Source of the DNA: Gemmatimonadales bacterium | GTDB taxonomy: Bacteria > Gemmatimonadota > Gemmatimonadetes > Longimicrobiales > Gaopeijiaceae | DNA length: 34,902 bases | Direction: 5' to 3' | NCBI GenBank assembly: GCA_007692605.1 | Contig: REBS01000125.1 | Location: forward strand, 1-34,902 | Shown: positions 16,960-25,508 of the stretch, in pieces | Numbering within the stretch: position 1 is the first letter of the stretch | How the letters are laid out: every line of letters starts with the position of its first letter | Notes under the pieces: model-generated | Seen by the model: the letters and a program-made list of their open reading frames with translations, nothing else | Database searches by the model: none | Told to the model about the DNA's origin: nothing | Translations under genes and position numbers: made by a program

Positions 16960-17802
16960 ATGCGTTCGGCCTTCCTGGTCACCCCGGTCGCTTTTCGCCT
17001 GATCCGAGAGTCTTCGCCCGACAACGCCTACGTCGACTGGGACGAGGTCGTCGACAGCGACCGGGCGCTGGCACAGCACCGTGCGCTGGCGGAGGCGCTG
17101 GAGCGTCTCGGCGTGCCCGTTCACCTGATCCCCGGAGTACCCGAGCTCCCTGACGGAGTGTTTCCGAACAACGCCTTCGCCACGGTCCCCAGACGCCTCG
17201 TCGTCGGAGTCATGCGGCATCCGCTGCGGCAGGGAGAGACCCGGCGAGAAGAGATCCGAGCCTTCTTCCGCGACCAGCTCCACTACGAGATCTGGGACCT
17301 GGACCACGAAGAGGTCGTGGCCGAGATGACCGGCCCCCTCGTGATCGATCGGTCCCGCGGCATCGGGTTTTGCGGAATGAGCGAGCGCGTCAATCTTCAG
17401 GGCGCGCGTGCGATGCACGAGGCACTCGGTCTTCGGCTCACCTTTCAGTTCGACCTCGGCGCGACGGAGTACCACACGAACGTCATCATGGCGGTGCTTG
17501 CCGGGCGCGCCTGTGTCCTTCACCCCGGCTCCTTTTCCGAGAACTCGATCGTGGAGGCAATCGGCGAATTCTATTCCGAGCGCCTTCTACTCCTCGACGA
17601 CGAGGAGAAAGCTGCCTTCGCCGGAAACTGCATCGCGGTCACCCCTTCGGATGTCCTGATGAGCGCCCGCGCGTGCGCCTCGCTTCGCCCGTCGTCGCTC
17701 GAATTCTTCAGGAAGCATGGGTTCCGCGTCCACGGCGTCGAGGTGGACGAACTCGAGAAGGCCGGCGGAAGTCTTCGTTGCATGGTCGCCGAGATCTTCT
17801 GA
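16960..17802 (+). CDS. Amidinotransferase-fold hydrolase, CtlX-like
   Basis: 280-residue member of the arginine deiminase/dimethylargininase superfamily. The N-terminal FLVTPVAFR strand, the substrate-loop DGVFPNNAFA, the catalytic His region GATEYHTNVIM and the C-terminal catalytic Cys274 (GGSLRCMVAEIF) fit the citrulline-hydrolase-like CtlX group best. The expected reaction is hydrolysis of a ureido or guanidino group of an amino acid such as citrulline or a methylated arginine; the exact substrate cannot be read from sequence. GGAG six bases before ATG 16960 and the family's usual N-terminus favour this start; ATG 16882 would add 26 residues. It is a lone gene and the last before the photosynthesis cluster. 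Confidence 0.8.
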   Translation: MRSAFLVTPVAFRLIRESSPDNAYVDWDEVVDSDRALAQHRALAEALERLGVPVHLIPGVPELPDGVFPNNAFATVPRRLVVGVMRHPLRQGETRREEIRAFFRDQLHYEIWDLDHEEVVAEMTGPLVIDRSRGIGFCGMSERVNLQGARAMHEALGLRLTFQFDLGATEYHTNVIMAVLAGRACVLHPGSFSENSIVEAIGEFYSERLLLLDDEEKAAFAGNCIAVTPSDVLMSARACASLRPSSLEFFRKHGFRVHGVEVDELEKAGGSLRCMVAEIF

Positions 17803-17855
17803 TCGGTTGATCCGCATGTGCCCCGTACCCGGTGAGGGACCGGTGCGCCCCCCGG

Positions 17856-17873
17856 TGTCCAATTTGCCTGACA
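17856..17873 (+). promoter_or_regulatory. Candidate PpsR/CrtJ operator, exact TGT-N12-ACA
   Basis: TGT at 17856-17858 and ACA at 17871-17873 with exactly 12 bases between them. This is the published recognition pattern of the photosynthesis repressor PpsR/CrtJ. It lies in an AT-rich patch about 145 bases before bchC, directly upstream of a weak sigma-70-like promoter. In Rhodobacter the bchC promoter is a classic CrtJ target. The ppsR gene itself is not in this window. Confidence 0.6.
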
Positions 17874-17881
17874 ATCAAATT

Positions 17882-17899
17882 TGTCATGATTACTTGACG
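17882..17899 (+). promoter_or_regulatory. Second, imperfect PpsR/CrtJ-like half-site pair
   Basis: TGT at 17882-17884 and ACG at 17897-17899 with 12 bases between, one base off the TGT-N12-ACA pattern. Its centre is 26 bases from the exact motif, and it overlaps the proposed -35 hexamer at 17894. Tandem sites are usual for cooperative CrtJ binding. Confidence 0.42.
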
Positions 17900-17923
17900 T
17901 AGATGGGGGACCCCATGCATGAT
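17894..17923 (+). promoter_or_regulatory. Possible bchCXYZ promoter
   Basis: TTGACG (-35 like, 5 of 6) at 17894-17899 and CATGAT (-10 like, 4 of 6) at 17918-17923 with an 18-base spacer. It overlaps the second PpsR-like site, which would give repression by occlusion. A 14-base palindrome (ATGGGGGACCCCAT) sits in the spacer, and an imperfect 9-bp stem (GATGCTGAG with CTCAGCGTC) lies in the downstream leader at 17924-17959. Confidence 0.42.
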
Positions 17924-18017
17924 GATGCTGAGTCGAGGAACCACGCTGCCCTCAGCGTCGGCCTCGATACAGCGAAACAGGTTGTAAACACTGGACCCTG
18001 AGCGTGGAGTGGGCAGA

Positions 18018-18989
18018 ATGGACACGATGGCCGTCGTCCTCGAAGAACCGAAGCACCTGGTGCTTCGGCGACTGGAGTTGACCACTCCGGGCGAGGATGA
18101 CGTGATCGTCGAGGTCGCCTGGACCGGGGTCAGTACCGGCACCGAACGCCTCCTCTGGTCGGGGGCGATGCCCCCTTTCCCCGGCATGGGCTATCCCCTC
18201 GTTCCCGGCTACGAAGCCGTCGGGCAGGTGGTCTGGACCGGCGCACGATCCGGACGCTCCGTCGGAGACTGGGTCTTCGTGCCCGGCTCGAAGGGGTTCG
18301 CCGGGGCCCACGGCCTCTTCGGAGCCGCGGCGAGACGCCTGGTCGCCCCGGGCGATCGGGTCGTGCCCGTGCTCGAGGGAATGGGCGAGCAGGCGTGCCT
18401 GCTCGCTCTGGCGGCGACTGCGGAGCACGCGATCCGGGGAAGCGCTCCCATCGGCGAATCCGATGCACCGAACCGACCACTGGGACCTGCCCTCGTGGTC
18501 GGTCACGGTGCGCTGGGGCGACTTCTGGCCCGGCTCCTGATGGCTCGCGAGGATGCCCCGCCTCCGATGGTATGGGAAACGAACCCGGACCGCCGCACCG
18601 ACGAGGACTACCCCGTGCTCGATCCATCTGCGGACGAGGGCACCGAGTACGAGACGATCTACGACGTGAGCGGGGACCCCGAGATCCTGGATGTCCTGAT
18701 CCCGCGGCTCCGCCGTGGCGGCGAAGTCGTTCTCGGAGGCTTCTACGCTCGATCGGTCGCGTTCCACTTCCCCCCGGCCTTCATGAAGGAGGCCAGGATC
18801 CGGGTGGCGGCCGAATGGGTCCCGCGCGACCTGCGCGAGGTCCTGAAGCTCCTCAAGGAAGAACGAATGACCCTGGACGGCCTCGTCACACACAGAGAGA
18901 TGGCCGCACAGGCACCCGACGCGTATCGCACCGCATTCGAAGATCCGCGGTGCGTCAAGATGATCCTGGACTGGAGAGGCACCGCATGA
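18018..18989 (+). CDS. bchC: 3-hydroxyethyl bacteriochlorophyllide a dehydrogenase
   Basis: 323-residue medium-chain dehydrogenase-like enzyme that oxidises the C3 hydroxyethyl group to acetyl late in bacteriochlorophyll a synthesis. Typical BchC features are the STGTERLLWSG segment, GYPLVPGYEAVG, FVPGSKGF and LFGAAARRLV in the N-terminal GroES-like half, and a nucleotide-binding half with GHGALGRLLARLL. The end carries LGGFYARSVAFHFPPAFMKEARI. GGAG eight bases before ATG 18018 decides the start over GTG 18009. It heads the bchCXYZ operon: its stop overlaps bchX by ATGA. PpsR-like sites lie upstream. Confidence 0.93.
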   Translation: MDTMAVVLEEPKHLVLRRLELTTPGEDDVIVEVAWTGVSTGTERLLWSGAMPPFPGMGYPLVPGYEAVGQVVWTGARSGRSVGDWVFVPGSKGFAGAHGLFGAAARRLVAPGDRVVPVLEGMGEQACLLALAATAEHAIRGSAPIGESDAPNRPLGPALVVGHGALGRLLARLLMAREDAPPPMVWETNPDRRTDEDYPVLDPSADEGTEYETIYDVSGDPEILDVLIPRLRRGGEVVLGGFYARSVAFHFPPAFMKEARIRVAAEWVPRDLREVLKLLKEERMTLDGLVTHREMAAQAPDAYRTAFEDPRCVKMILDWRGTA

Positions 18990-19987
18990 GCGCGACCAAT
19001 GGAACGCACGGTGGAAACGGCACCAGCGCGGTCGTCGACGCCCCCGAAGTGGCGGGTGAGGCGGAAGATACCGGAGAGACCAAGGAGACGCAGATCATCG
19101 CGATCTACGGGAAAGGGGGGATCGGAAAAAGCTTCACCCTGTCCAATCTCTCCTACATGATGGCACAGCAGGGAAAGAAGGTCCTTTTGATCGGATGCGA
19201 CCCGAAGTCGGACACCACGTCGCTGCTGTTCGGAGGACGCTCCTGCCCCACGATCATCCAGACCTCGAGCGAAAGGAGACTCGCCGGCGAGGAGGTCAGC
19301 ATCTCGGATGTGTGCTTCACTCGCGACGGGGTGTTCGCGATGGAGCTCGGGGGTCCCGAGGTCGGGCGTGGCTGCGGGGGGCGGGGGATCATTCACGGCT
19401 TCGAGCTTCTCGAGAAGCTCGGCTTCCACGAGTGGGGCTTCGACTACGTGCTCCTCGACTTCCTCGGTGACGTCGTGTGCGGAGGCTTCGGCCTCCCGAT
19501 CGCCCGGGACATGTGTCAGAAAGTGATCGTCGTCGCATCCAACGACCTCCAGTCGCTCTACGTCGCGAACAACGTCTGCTCGGCGGTCGAATACTTCCGC
19601 AAGATGGGCGGCAACGTGGGCGTGGCCGGCCTGGTGATCAACAAGGACGACGGTACCGGAGAAGCCTACGAATTCGCCAAGCAGATCGGGATTCCCGTCC
19701 TCTCGGCGATCCCGCAGCACGACGACATTCGCCGCAAGAGCGCGAACTACGAAATCGTCGGAAAGCCCGGGGGCCGGTGGGCATCGCTCTTCGAGAAACT
19801 CGGCGATGGCGTGGCGAACGCTCCACCCCTTCAGCCGAACACGCTCACTCACGATGAGCTCCTCGACCTCTTCAAGGGCGACGACGTGGGCCGAAACGTC
19901 GTCCTGACCCCCGCGACGCAGGCGGACATGCGGGGCAAGGAAGTGTCCACCAGAAAGTCCCTCGAAGTGGTCTACGAAACCGTTTGA
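18986..19987 (+). CDS. bchX: Chlorophyllide a reductase iron protein BchX
   Basis: 333-residue NifH-like ATPase that passes electrons to BchYZ for reduction of the C7-C8 bond of chlorophyllide a. The P-loop YGKGGIGKSFT spans residues 41-51; CDPKSDTTSLLFGG is the family's characteristic extension of the nucleotide site. Cys130 (GRGCGGRG) and Cys165 (DVVCGGFGLPIA) are the expected ligands of the [4Fe-4S] cluster shared by the dimer. A 35-residue polar N-terminal extension precedes the fold. GAGAGG lies before the ATG, which overlaps the bchC stop. The partner subunits follow directly. Confidence 0.97.
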   Translation: MSATNGTHGGNGTSAVVDAPEVAGEAEDTGETKETQIIAIYGKGGIGKSFTLSNLSYMMAQQGKKVLLIGCDPKSDTTSLLFGGRSCPTIIQTSSERRLAGEEVSISDVCFTRDGVFAMELGGPEVGRGCGGRGIIHGFELLEKLGFHEWGFDYVLLDFLGDVVCGGFGLPIARDMCQKVIVVASNDLQSLYVANNVCSAVEYFRKMGGNVGVAGLVINKDDGTGEAYEFAKQIGIPVLSAIPQHDDIRRKSANYEIVGKPGGRWASLFEKLGDGVANAPPLQPNTLTHDELLDLFKGDDVGRNVVLTPATQADMRGKEVSTRKSLEVVYETV

Positions 19988-20019
19988 ATCACCCTGATAT
20001 CACGGGAGCCGGAGTTCAC

Positions 20020-21594
20020 ATGTCGCAGACGGTCACGAAGAAACCTTCCGAGAAAGCCTCTCCCATACGACTTCCCGTCGTGGGCGGGGGTGCGCCGGAG
20101 AATGGCGATGGCTGCCACGGTGGACGCGAGCGACTCCTTGCCGCCGCCGATCGCAGCGAGAAGAACGCCGCGCTGCAGGAGCTCGTCGAGGACTACCCCC
20201 TGGGGCCCCACGATCAGCCGCAGGGGATGTGCCCCGCCTTCGGCTCGCTCAGGGTCGGTCTGCGGATGCGGCGTACCGCCACCGTCCTGTCGGGTTCGGC
20301 CTGCTGCGTCTACGGGCTCACCTTCACCTCGCACTTCTACGGTGCGCGGCGCACGGTCGGATACGTTCCGTTCAACTCGGAGTCGCTCGTAACCGGCGCC
20401 CTCTTCGAAGACATCAAGCGCGCCATGGAAGAGCTGGCCGATCCCGAGCGCTACGACACGATCGTGATGACGAACCTGTGCATCCCCACGGCCTCGGGGG
20501 TCCCCCTGGACCTTCTGCCGAAGGAGATCAACGGGGTACGCATCATCGGGATCGACGTGCCCGGCTTCGGCGTCCCGACTCACGCCGAAGCGAAGGATGT
20601 CCTGGCGGGCGCGCTGCTCAAGTACGCCCGCACGGAAGCCGAGTCCGGACCCGTCGCACGCCCCGACGAGATCGTGACGGACCGACCGACGATCACCCTC
20701 CTGGGTGAGCTCTTTCCCGCCGACCCGATGGTGATCGACTCCCTGCTCGAGCCGATGGGCGTCAAGGTCGGGACCGTGGTTCCCCCCCGGGAGTGGCGGG
20801 AGCTCTACAAGGCGCTCGACTGCGCGGTGGTGGGTGCGGTTCACCCCTTCTACGTGCGTTCGGTCCGCCAGCTCGAGGCCGCCGGGCGCCCGGTGGTCGG
20901 CTCCGGCCCGGTGGGCGTCGAGGGGACGGCCGACTGGCTCAAGGCGATCGGAGAGACCGTCGGCATCGCGGCCGACACGATCGGCGCTGCCGTCGACCGC
21001 GCGGTCGCAATGACCCGCGGCGCCCTCTCGGCCCAGCGGATCGACGGGCGGGTGGTGGTCTCGGGATACGAGGGGTCCGAGCTCCTGGTGGCGCGCCTCC
21101 TGATCGAGGCCGGGGCCACCGTACCGTACGTCGGCACCGCGCTTCCCCGCTCCGCCTGGAGCGACCCGGACCGGGAATGGCTCGAGGCGCACGGCGCTCA
21201 CGTGCAGTACCGCGCCTCGCTCGAGCAGGACCGGGCGGCCGCTGCCGATGTGAACCCCGACCTGGTCCTCGGTACCACCCCCTCGGTCCAGACGGCCAAG
21301 GAAGCAGGCATTCCGGCGCTCTACTACACCAATCTGATCTCGGCCCGACCCATCTTCGGCCCCGCCGGAGCCGGTGGGATCGCCGAGGTGATCGGAGGCG
21401 CAATCCGGGGCAAGGAGCGGCTCAACCGCATGCGCACCTTCTTCGATGGCGTCGGCACCGGACACGCGACCGGCTACGGTCACACCGGCGTTCCGGAGCG
21501 CAGGCTCACGGCGAAAGAGCGCAACGCAAAAGCCCGGGGCGGCAAGGCCGTGACCGGAGACTCCCACGCGAAGTCGAAGCAGGGAGGGGCCTGA
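20020..21594 (+). CDS. bchY: Chlorophyllide a reductase subunit BchY
   Basis: 524-residue NifD-like subunit of the BchYZ catalytic tetramer. The expected cluster-binding cysteines are in [23 protein letters not shown] and NLCIPTA, near the N-terminus. Later blocks include [21 protein letters not shown], the [21 protein letters not shown] segment and a C-terminal [29 protein letters not shown]. The product is bacteriochlorophyllide-type bacteriochlorin. GGAG five bases before ATG 20020 marks the start; an in-frame TTG at 19984 is less likely. The basic C-terminal tail (after [16 protein letters not shown]) is Lys/Gly-rich. The stop overlaps bchZ as TGATG. Confidence 0.96.
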   Translation: MSQTVTKKPSEKASPIRLPVVGGGAPENGDGCHGGRERLLAAADRSEKNAALQELVEDYPLGPHDQPQGMCPAFGSLRVGLRMRRTATVLSGSACCVYGLTFTSHFYGARRTVGYVPFNSESLVTGALFEDIKRAMEELADPERYDTIVMTNLCIPTASGVPLDLLPKEINGVRIIGIDVPGFGVPTHAEAKDVLAGALLKYARTEAESGPVARPDEIVTDRPTITLLGELFPADPMVIDSLLEPMGVKVGTVVPPREWRELYKALDCAVVGAVHPFYVRSVRQLEAAGRPVVGSGPVGVEGTADWLKAIGETVGIAADTIGAAVDRAVAMTRGALSAQRIDGRVVVSGYEGSELLVARLLIEAGATVPYVGTALPRSAWSDPDREWLEAHGAHVQYRASLEQDRAAAADVNPDLVLGTTPSVQTAKEAGIPALYYTNLISARPIFGPAGAGGIAEVIGGAIRGKERLNRMRTFFDGVGTGHATGYGHTGVPERRLTAKERNAKARGGKAVTGDSHAKSKQGGA

Positions 21595-23045
21595 TGCTCG
21601 TTCTCGACCACGACCGCGCCGGGGGCTACTGGGGCTCCGTCTACGCCTTCACGGCCATAAAGGGCCTTCAGGTGGTCATCGACGGTCCCGTGGGGTGCGA
21701 GAATCTTCCGGTCACTTCGGTGCTGCACTACACCGACGCCCTCCCCCCGCACGAGCTTCCGATCGCCGTGACCGGACTGGGCGAAGACGAGCTCTCGATG
21801 GCCGGGACCGAAGACGCCCTGAAGCGGGCGAACGCTTCGCTCGACCCCGATCAGCCGGCGGTCGTGGTGACCGGGAGCATCGCCGAGATGATCGGCGGAG
21901 GGGTGGTCCCGCAGGGTACCAACCTCCTGCGCTTCCTGCCGCGCACGATCGACGAGGATCAGTGGCAGAGCGCGGACCGTGCCATCTTCTGGCTCTGGAC
22001 GGAGTTCGGAAAGAAGAAGGCTCGCACCCGCAAGAAGCGGGAATCCGACAAGCCCCTCGTGAACATCATCGGCCCCATCTACGGCACCTTCAACATGCCG
22101 TCGGACCTGGCCGAGATTCGCAGACTGGTCGAGGGGCTGGGGTGCGAGATCAACCAGGTCTTTCCGCTCGGCAGTCACATCGACGACGTGGCCGGGCTGG
22201 CCGACGCCGACGTGAACATCTGCATGTACCGCGAGTTCGGTCGGAAGCTCTGCGAGGACCTCGACGTGCCCTACCTGCAGGCACCCATCGGCATGTCCTC
22301 GACCACCCGCTTCCTGGAGTCGCTCGGCGAGATCGTGGGGATCGACCCGGCTTCCTTCATCGAGCGGGAAAAGCACACCACGCTCAAGCCGATCTGGGAC
22401 CTGTTCCGCAGCGTCACCCAGGACTTCTTCGCGACCTCCTCCTTCGCGGTCGTGGCCAACGAGACCTACACCCGGGGACTCCAGAACTTCTTCGACGAAG
22501 ACCTGGGGATGCCCTGCACACTCGCCCGCTCCCGTGTCGCGGGCGCGAAGACCGACCACGGGGAGATCCGGGCGCAGCTTCAGGCCAAGCCCCCTCTCCT
22601 TCTGTTCGGGAGTTACAACGAGCGGATGTATGCGGCCGAAGCGGGTCTCCGCTGCCAGTACATCCCGACCTCGTTTCCCGGCGCACTGGTCCGGCGGCAC
22701 CCCGGAACCCCCTTCATGGGCTACTCCGGCGCCACCTACCTGACCCAGGAGATCTGTAACGCCCTGTTCGACGCGCTCTTCCACATTCTCCCCCTCGGCA
22801 CGCAGCTCGACTCGGGGAAGGAAGCCACCCTCACCCGGGCCTCGTCGAACGAGTCCGTGCCCTGGGACGACTCCGCCCGTACGGCGCTTGACGAACTCCT
22901 GCGCGAATACGCACCCCTCGTCCGGATCTCGGTCGCCAAGCGGATTCGCGACGCGGCGGAACAACTCACCGAGGCCGAAGGCGCACCCCGTGTGACCGCC
23001 GCCGAGGTCCAACGGGCGAAGAGTACGCTGGGAGCCGCGGCATGA
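21594..23045 (+). CDS. bchZ: Chlorophyllide a reductase subunit BchZ
   Basis: 483-residue NifK-like partner of BchY. The N-terminal motif [20 protein letters not shown], the cluster-ligand region [19 protein letters not shown] (Cys35) and [12 protein letters not shown] are diagnostic. The middle holds [22 protein letters not shown] and the substrate region [13 protein letters not shown]. The C-terminal part has [35 protein letters not shown], followed by a helical tail ([14 protein letters not shown]) typical of BchB/BchZ-type subunits. The start overlaps the bchY stop (TGATG) with AGGGAGG just upstream. It is the last gene of bchCXYZ and converges on bchO with only 29 bases between stops. 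Confidence 0.96.
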   Translation: MLVLDHDRAGGYWGSVYAFTAIKGLQVVIDGPVGCENLPVTSVLHYTDALPPHELPIAVTGLGEDELSMAGTEDALKRANASLDPDQPAVVVTGSIAEMIGGGVVPQGTNLLRFLPRTIDEDQWQSADRAIFWLWTEFGKKKARTRKKRESDKPLVNIIGPIYGTFNMPSDLAEIRRLVEGLGCEINQVFPLGSHIDDVAGLADADVNICMYREFGRKLCEDLDVPYLQAPIGMSSTTRFLESLGEIVGIDPASFIEREKHTTLKPIWDLFRSVTQDFFATSSFAVVANETYTRGLQNFFDEDLGMPCTLARSRVAGAKTDHGEIRAQLQAKPPLLLFGSYNERMYAAEAGLRCQYIPTSFPGALVRRHPGTPFMGYSGATYLTQEICNALFDALFHILPLGTQLDSGKEATLTRASSNESVPWDDSARTALDELLREYAPLVRISVAKRIRDAAEQLTEAEGAPRVTAAEVQRAKSTLGAAA

Positions 23046-23074
23046 CCTGGAGTCCGTCGCGTGATCACCGTTTC

Positions 23075-23947
23075 TCAGAGCCCCGCTTCGGCGGCGAGCT
23101 CTTCGATGGCATCGGCCACCGCCGTGGGATCCTCCTCGGGGAGCAGATGCCCGCGGTCGGGGAGTTCGGTGACCGGCAGGCCACCTGCGAGTTCGTGGAC
23201 CAGCTCGGCAGGGACCCAGCGGTCCCGGGATGCGGTCAGGAATCGGACCGGAAAGCCCAGGGCAGCCGCCTCCTGACCGGCTCCCTCGGGATCCCAGTCG
23301 GCCATGAGGCGCAGGACACCGCGCACCCGCTCCGGCCGCGAAAGAAGCCGGCGGTAGCGGGCCGTGACCTCGGGACCCACACGGGAGCCCGTGCTCTCGA
23401 GCAGGAGTCTCGCCAGTGGGACCCCGCGAAAGAGCGTCGCGCCGACCCGGGCCATCAGCCCGGACCGCGCCATGGCGAGCATGGGTCCCGCCACCGACGG
23501 TGGCAGGAAGGAATCCCGAGATCCGAGTGCCGGATTCACCCCCAGGATTCCCCGGGGTCGAATCCACCCCCGGCTGGCCGCCCGGATCGCCAGAATCGCG
23601 CCGGCCGAATGGCCGACCACGAGGGAGGGGGCCAGCCCCTCCTTTTTGAGCAAGGCTCCCATGGCCTCGGCCAGGTCATCGGCCCCTCCGCGCCCCTCGG
23701 GGAACTGCGAGGAATGCCCATGACCCGGAAGGTCGGGGATCACCAGAGAGAATCGACCACGGAGTCGCTCCGCCACCCCCGCCCAGGCGTGGGTCGACGA
23801 GGCACTCCCGTGCAGCAGGACAATACACGGGCCGGTCCCGAGCTGGAGCAGGTGCCATCGCACCCCTCCGGCGTCGACGTATCGACCCGCTTCGAAGTAC
23901 GGCCATCCTTGGCCGTTCCGGTGCGAGTCCGGGGGTCGCGGCGTCAT
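23075..23947 (-). CDS. bchO: Alpha/beta hydrolase BchO
   Basis: 290-residue alpha/beta hydrolase of the BchO group (called a putative Mg-chelatase accessory protein). The N-terminal WPYFEAGRYVDAGGVRWH pattern, oxyanion strand VLLHGSASSTHAWAGV, DLPGHGHS, nucleophile elbow VVGHSAGAIL and catalytic His in DRGHLLPEEDP are visible. The LGVNPALG phrase after the nucleophile is typical of BchO. A catalytic role in pigment synthesis is not established. The start is ATG 23947, supported by GGGGG upstream and by the family N-terminus. It lies between bchZ and pufB on the opposite strand, an unusual site, since bchZ and puf genes are normally adjacent and codirectional. Confidence 0.83.
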   Translation of the reverse strand: MTPRPPDSHRNGQGWPYFEAGRYVDAGGVRWHLLQLGTGPCIVLLHGSASSTHAWAGVAERLRGRFSLVIPDLPGHGHSSQFPEGRGGADDLAEAMGALLKKEGLAPSLVVGHSAGAILAIRAASRGWIRPRGILGVNPALGSRDSFLPPSVAGPMLAMARSGLMARVGATLFRGVPLARLLLESTGSRVGPEVTARYRRLLSRPERVRGVLRLMADWDPEGAGQEAAALGFPVRFLTASRDRWVPAELVHELAGGLPVTELPDRGHLLPEEDPTAVADAIEELAAEAGL

Positions 23948-24106
23948 TGCGCCCCCGAGGGAGGAGGTGCCGCGAGTCCGCTCGTCGGCACCGTACTCTC
24001 CACGCCTCGCACCCAGAGCTGGATTGCGGACCGGGGGTCGTTTCCCCGAAGGACATCCGAGTTCGAATCCACGCGTTCGATCCTCATCAAGGACAGGAGG
24101 TAACTC
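23948..24106 (+). promoter_or_regulatory. Divergent intergenic region and puf leader
   Basis: 159 bases that must hold promoters for bchO (minus) and the puf operon (plus). I see no TGT-N12-ACA site here. Visible elements are a short hairpin CGGGG/CCCCG at 24032-24048, a direct repeat GTTCGA at 24061 and 24075, and the strong ribosome binding site AGGAGG at 24095-24100, seven bases before the pufB start. No confident -35/-10 pair is visible; the puf promoter may be of an activator-dependent type. Confidence 0.45.
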
Positions 24107-24259
24107 ATGTCGCAACACGAGCATTCGGGGAGTCTGTCGGGTCTCAGCGAAGCGGAGGCGAAAGAATTCAACAAGTTCTTCATCGCTTCCTTCACCGGCT
24201 TTACGCTGGTGGCAATCGTGGCCCACTTTCTCGCCTGGAACTGGCGTCCCTGGGGCTAA
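24107..24259 (+). CDS. pufB: Light-harvesting LH1 beta polypeptide
   Basis: 50-residue antenna peptide. The polar N-terminal half ([17 protein letters not shown]) leads into one membrane helix with the BChl-coordinating His40 ([13 protein letters not shown]) and the aromatic C-terminal anchor W-x-RPW that hydrogen-bonds the pigment. Length and motif are standard for LH1 beta. AGGAGG lies seven bases before the ATG. It is the first gene of the puf operon; pufA follows 21 bases later. No pufQ is present upstream. Confidence 0.95.
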   Translation: MSQHEHSGSLSGLSEAEAKEFNKFFIASFTGFTLVAIVAHFLAWNWRPWG

Positions 24260-24280
24260 GCCCCCGACTGGAGAAAAATC

Positions 24281-24469
24281 ATGTACCGTATCTGGCTGAT
24301 TTTCGATCCACGGCGGACGCTGATCGCCCTGTTTTCATTCCTGGGCGTGCTGGCGTTCACCATTCACTTCATCCTCCTCAGCACCGAGCGCTTCAACTGG
24401 CTCTCCGGTGACGGGGGAGCCACCGCATCGGCCATGCTTGGCATGGTCCCGATGCCGCCGGGGCTGTAG
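24281..24469 (+). CDS. pufA: Light-harvesting LH1 alpha polypeptide
   Basis: 62-residue antenna peptide. The N-terminal [14 protein letters not shown] is a classic LH1 alpha start, followed by a membrane helix with BChl-binding His29 ([10 protein letters not shown]) and Trp40 in RFNWL. A Gly/Ala/Met/Pro-rich C-terminal tail of about 20 residues extends past the helix into the periplasm. GGAG precedes the ATG. With PufB it forms the ring around the reaction centre. A 190-base gap with hairpins separates it from pufL, so antenna and reaction-centre transcripts can have different stabilities. Confidence 0.95.
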   Translation: MYRIWLIFDPRRTLIALFSFLGVLAFTIHFILLSTERFNWLSGDGGATASAMLGMVPMPPGL

Positions 24470-24483
24470 CACCGTCCGGCGCC

Positions 24484-24515
24484 GCGGTCCGGAGAGCTCT
24501 GGCTCTTCGGACCGC
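24484..24515 (+). other. Intercistronic mRNA hairpin between pufA and pufL
   Basis: A 14-bp stem with one G-T pair and a TCTG tetraloop, beginning 15 bases after the pufA stop. There is no T-run, so it is better read as a 3'-end stabiliser of the pufBA segment than as a full terminator. A hairpin here is well known in Rhodobacter, where it gives the antenna message a longer life than the reaction-centre message. Confidence 0.72.
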
Positions 24516-24577
24516 TCCCGGTGCCGAGCCTTTCATCGGGTTCGGTACCCTTGAAGCGGGCGGCATACCACCGCCCA

Positions 24578-24596
24578 GGTCCCGGAATGCGGGACC
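24578..24596 (+). other. Second, shorter hairpin in the pufA-pufL spacer
   Basis: A perfect 7-bp stem (GGTCCCG and its complement) with a 5-base loop GAATG. It lies downstream of the larger hairpin in the same spacer. A further imperfect CCTCCG/CGGAGG pairing follows nearby. It may add to RNA processing or stability; the role is inferred only from position. Confidence 0.45.
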
Positions 24597-24659
24597 GCCT
24601 CCGGAGACCATCCGGCGGAGGGAAGGCCTCCCCGGAACGCCCCATCGGGAGAACGACTG

Positions 24660-25499
24660 ATGGCGATGCTGACTTTCGAACGAAAATACCGAACACGCGG
24701 AGGCACCCTCCTGGGGGGCGATCTCTTCGATTTCTGGATCGGCCCATTCTACGTGGGCTTCTTCGGCGTGACCACCATCTTCTTTGCCCTATTAGGGACC
24801 GCGCTCTGTGTCTGGGGGGCCGCGATGGGAGAGGGGCTCGCGGGCCAGACATGGAATCTCTGGCAGATCAGTATCGCGCCCCCGCCGCTGGAATACGGGC
24901 TGGGGCTCGCTCCGATGCTGGAGGGAGGGCTCTGGCAGGCGATCACCGTCTGTGCGATCGGAGCCTTCGTCTCGTGGGCGCTGCGTCAGGCCGAGATCGC
25001 GCGAAAGCTCGGCATGGGCTACCACGTGCCGGTCGCCTTCGGCGTGGCGATTCTGGCCTACATCACCCTGGTCGTGGTCCGGCCGCTCCTGCTTGGAGCC
25101 TGGGGGCACGGGTTTCCGTACGGAATCATCTCGCACCTGGACTGGGTCTCGAACGTCGGGTACCAGTACCTGCACTTCCACTACAACCCGGCGCACATGA
25201 TCGCGGTGAGCTTCTTCTTCACCACGACCTTCGCGCTCGGACTCCACGGCTCCCTGATCCTCTCGGTCACGAACCCTCCCAAGGGCGAGTCGATCAAGAC
25301 CAGCGAGCACGAGAACACCTACTTCCGTGACACCATCGGCTACTCGATCGGCGCGATCGGCATCCACCGTCTGGGGCTCTTCCTGGCCCTGAACGCGGGA
25401 ATCTGGAGCGCGATCTGCATCGTCATCAGCGGGCCCTTCTGGACAAGGGGCTGGCCCGAGTGGTGGGCCTGGTGGCTCAACCTTCCGATCTGGAGCTGA
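24660..25499 (+). CDS. pufL: Reaction-centre L subunit
   Basis: 279-residue, five-helix subunit of the type-2 reaction centre. Ligands are offset by +6 from Rhodobacter numbering: accessory BChl His159 (SHLDWVSN), special-pair His179 (YNPAHM), iron His196 (LHGSL) and His236 (GIHRLGL), with Tyr168 and Phe187 also conserved. FHYNPAHM and the ENTYFRD segment are diagnostic. The C-terminus stops soon after the [11 protein letters not shown] region, as is normal. GGGAG lies eight bases before ATG 24660. pufM follows nine bases after the stop. Confidence 0.97.
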   Translation: MAMLTFERKYRTRGGTLLGGDLFDFWIGPFYVGFFGVTTIFFALLGTALCVWGAAMGEGLAGQTWNLWQISIAPPPLEYGLGLAPMLEGGLWQAITVCAIGAFVSWALRQAEIARKLGMGYHVPVAFGVAILAYITLVVVRPLLLGAWGHGFPYGIISHLDWVSNVGYQYLHFHYNPAHMIAVSFFFTTTFALGLHGSLILSVTNPPKGESIKTSEHENTYFRDTIGYSIGAIGIHRLGLFLALNAGIWSAICIVISGPFWTRGWPEWWAWWLNLPIWS

Positions 25500-25508
25500 G
25501 GAGACCTC

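Noticed and set aside
23948-24106. PpsR/CrtJ site before the puf operon or bchO
   Set aside because: No TGT-N12-ACA or one-mismatch version is visible in this spacer.
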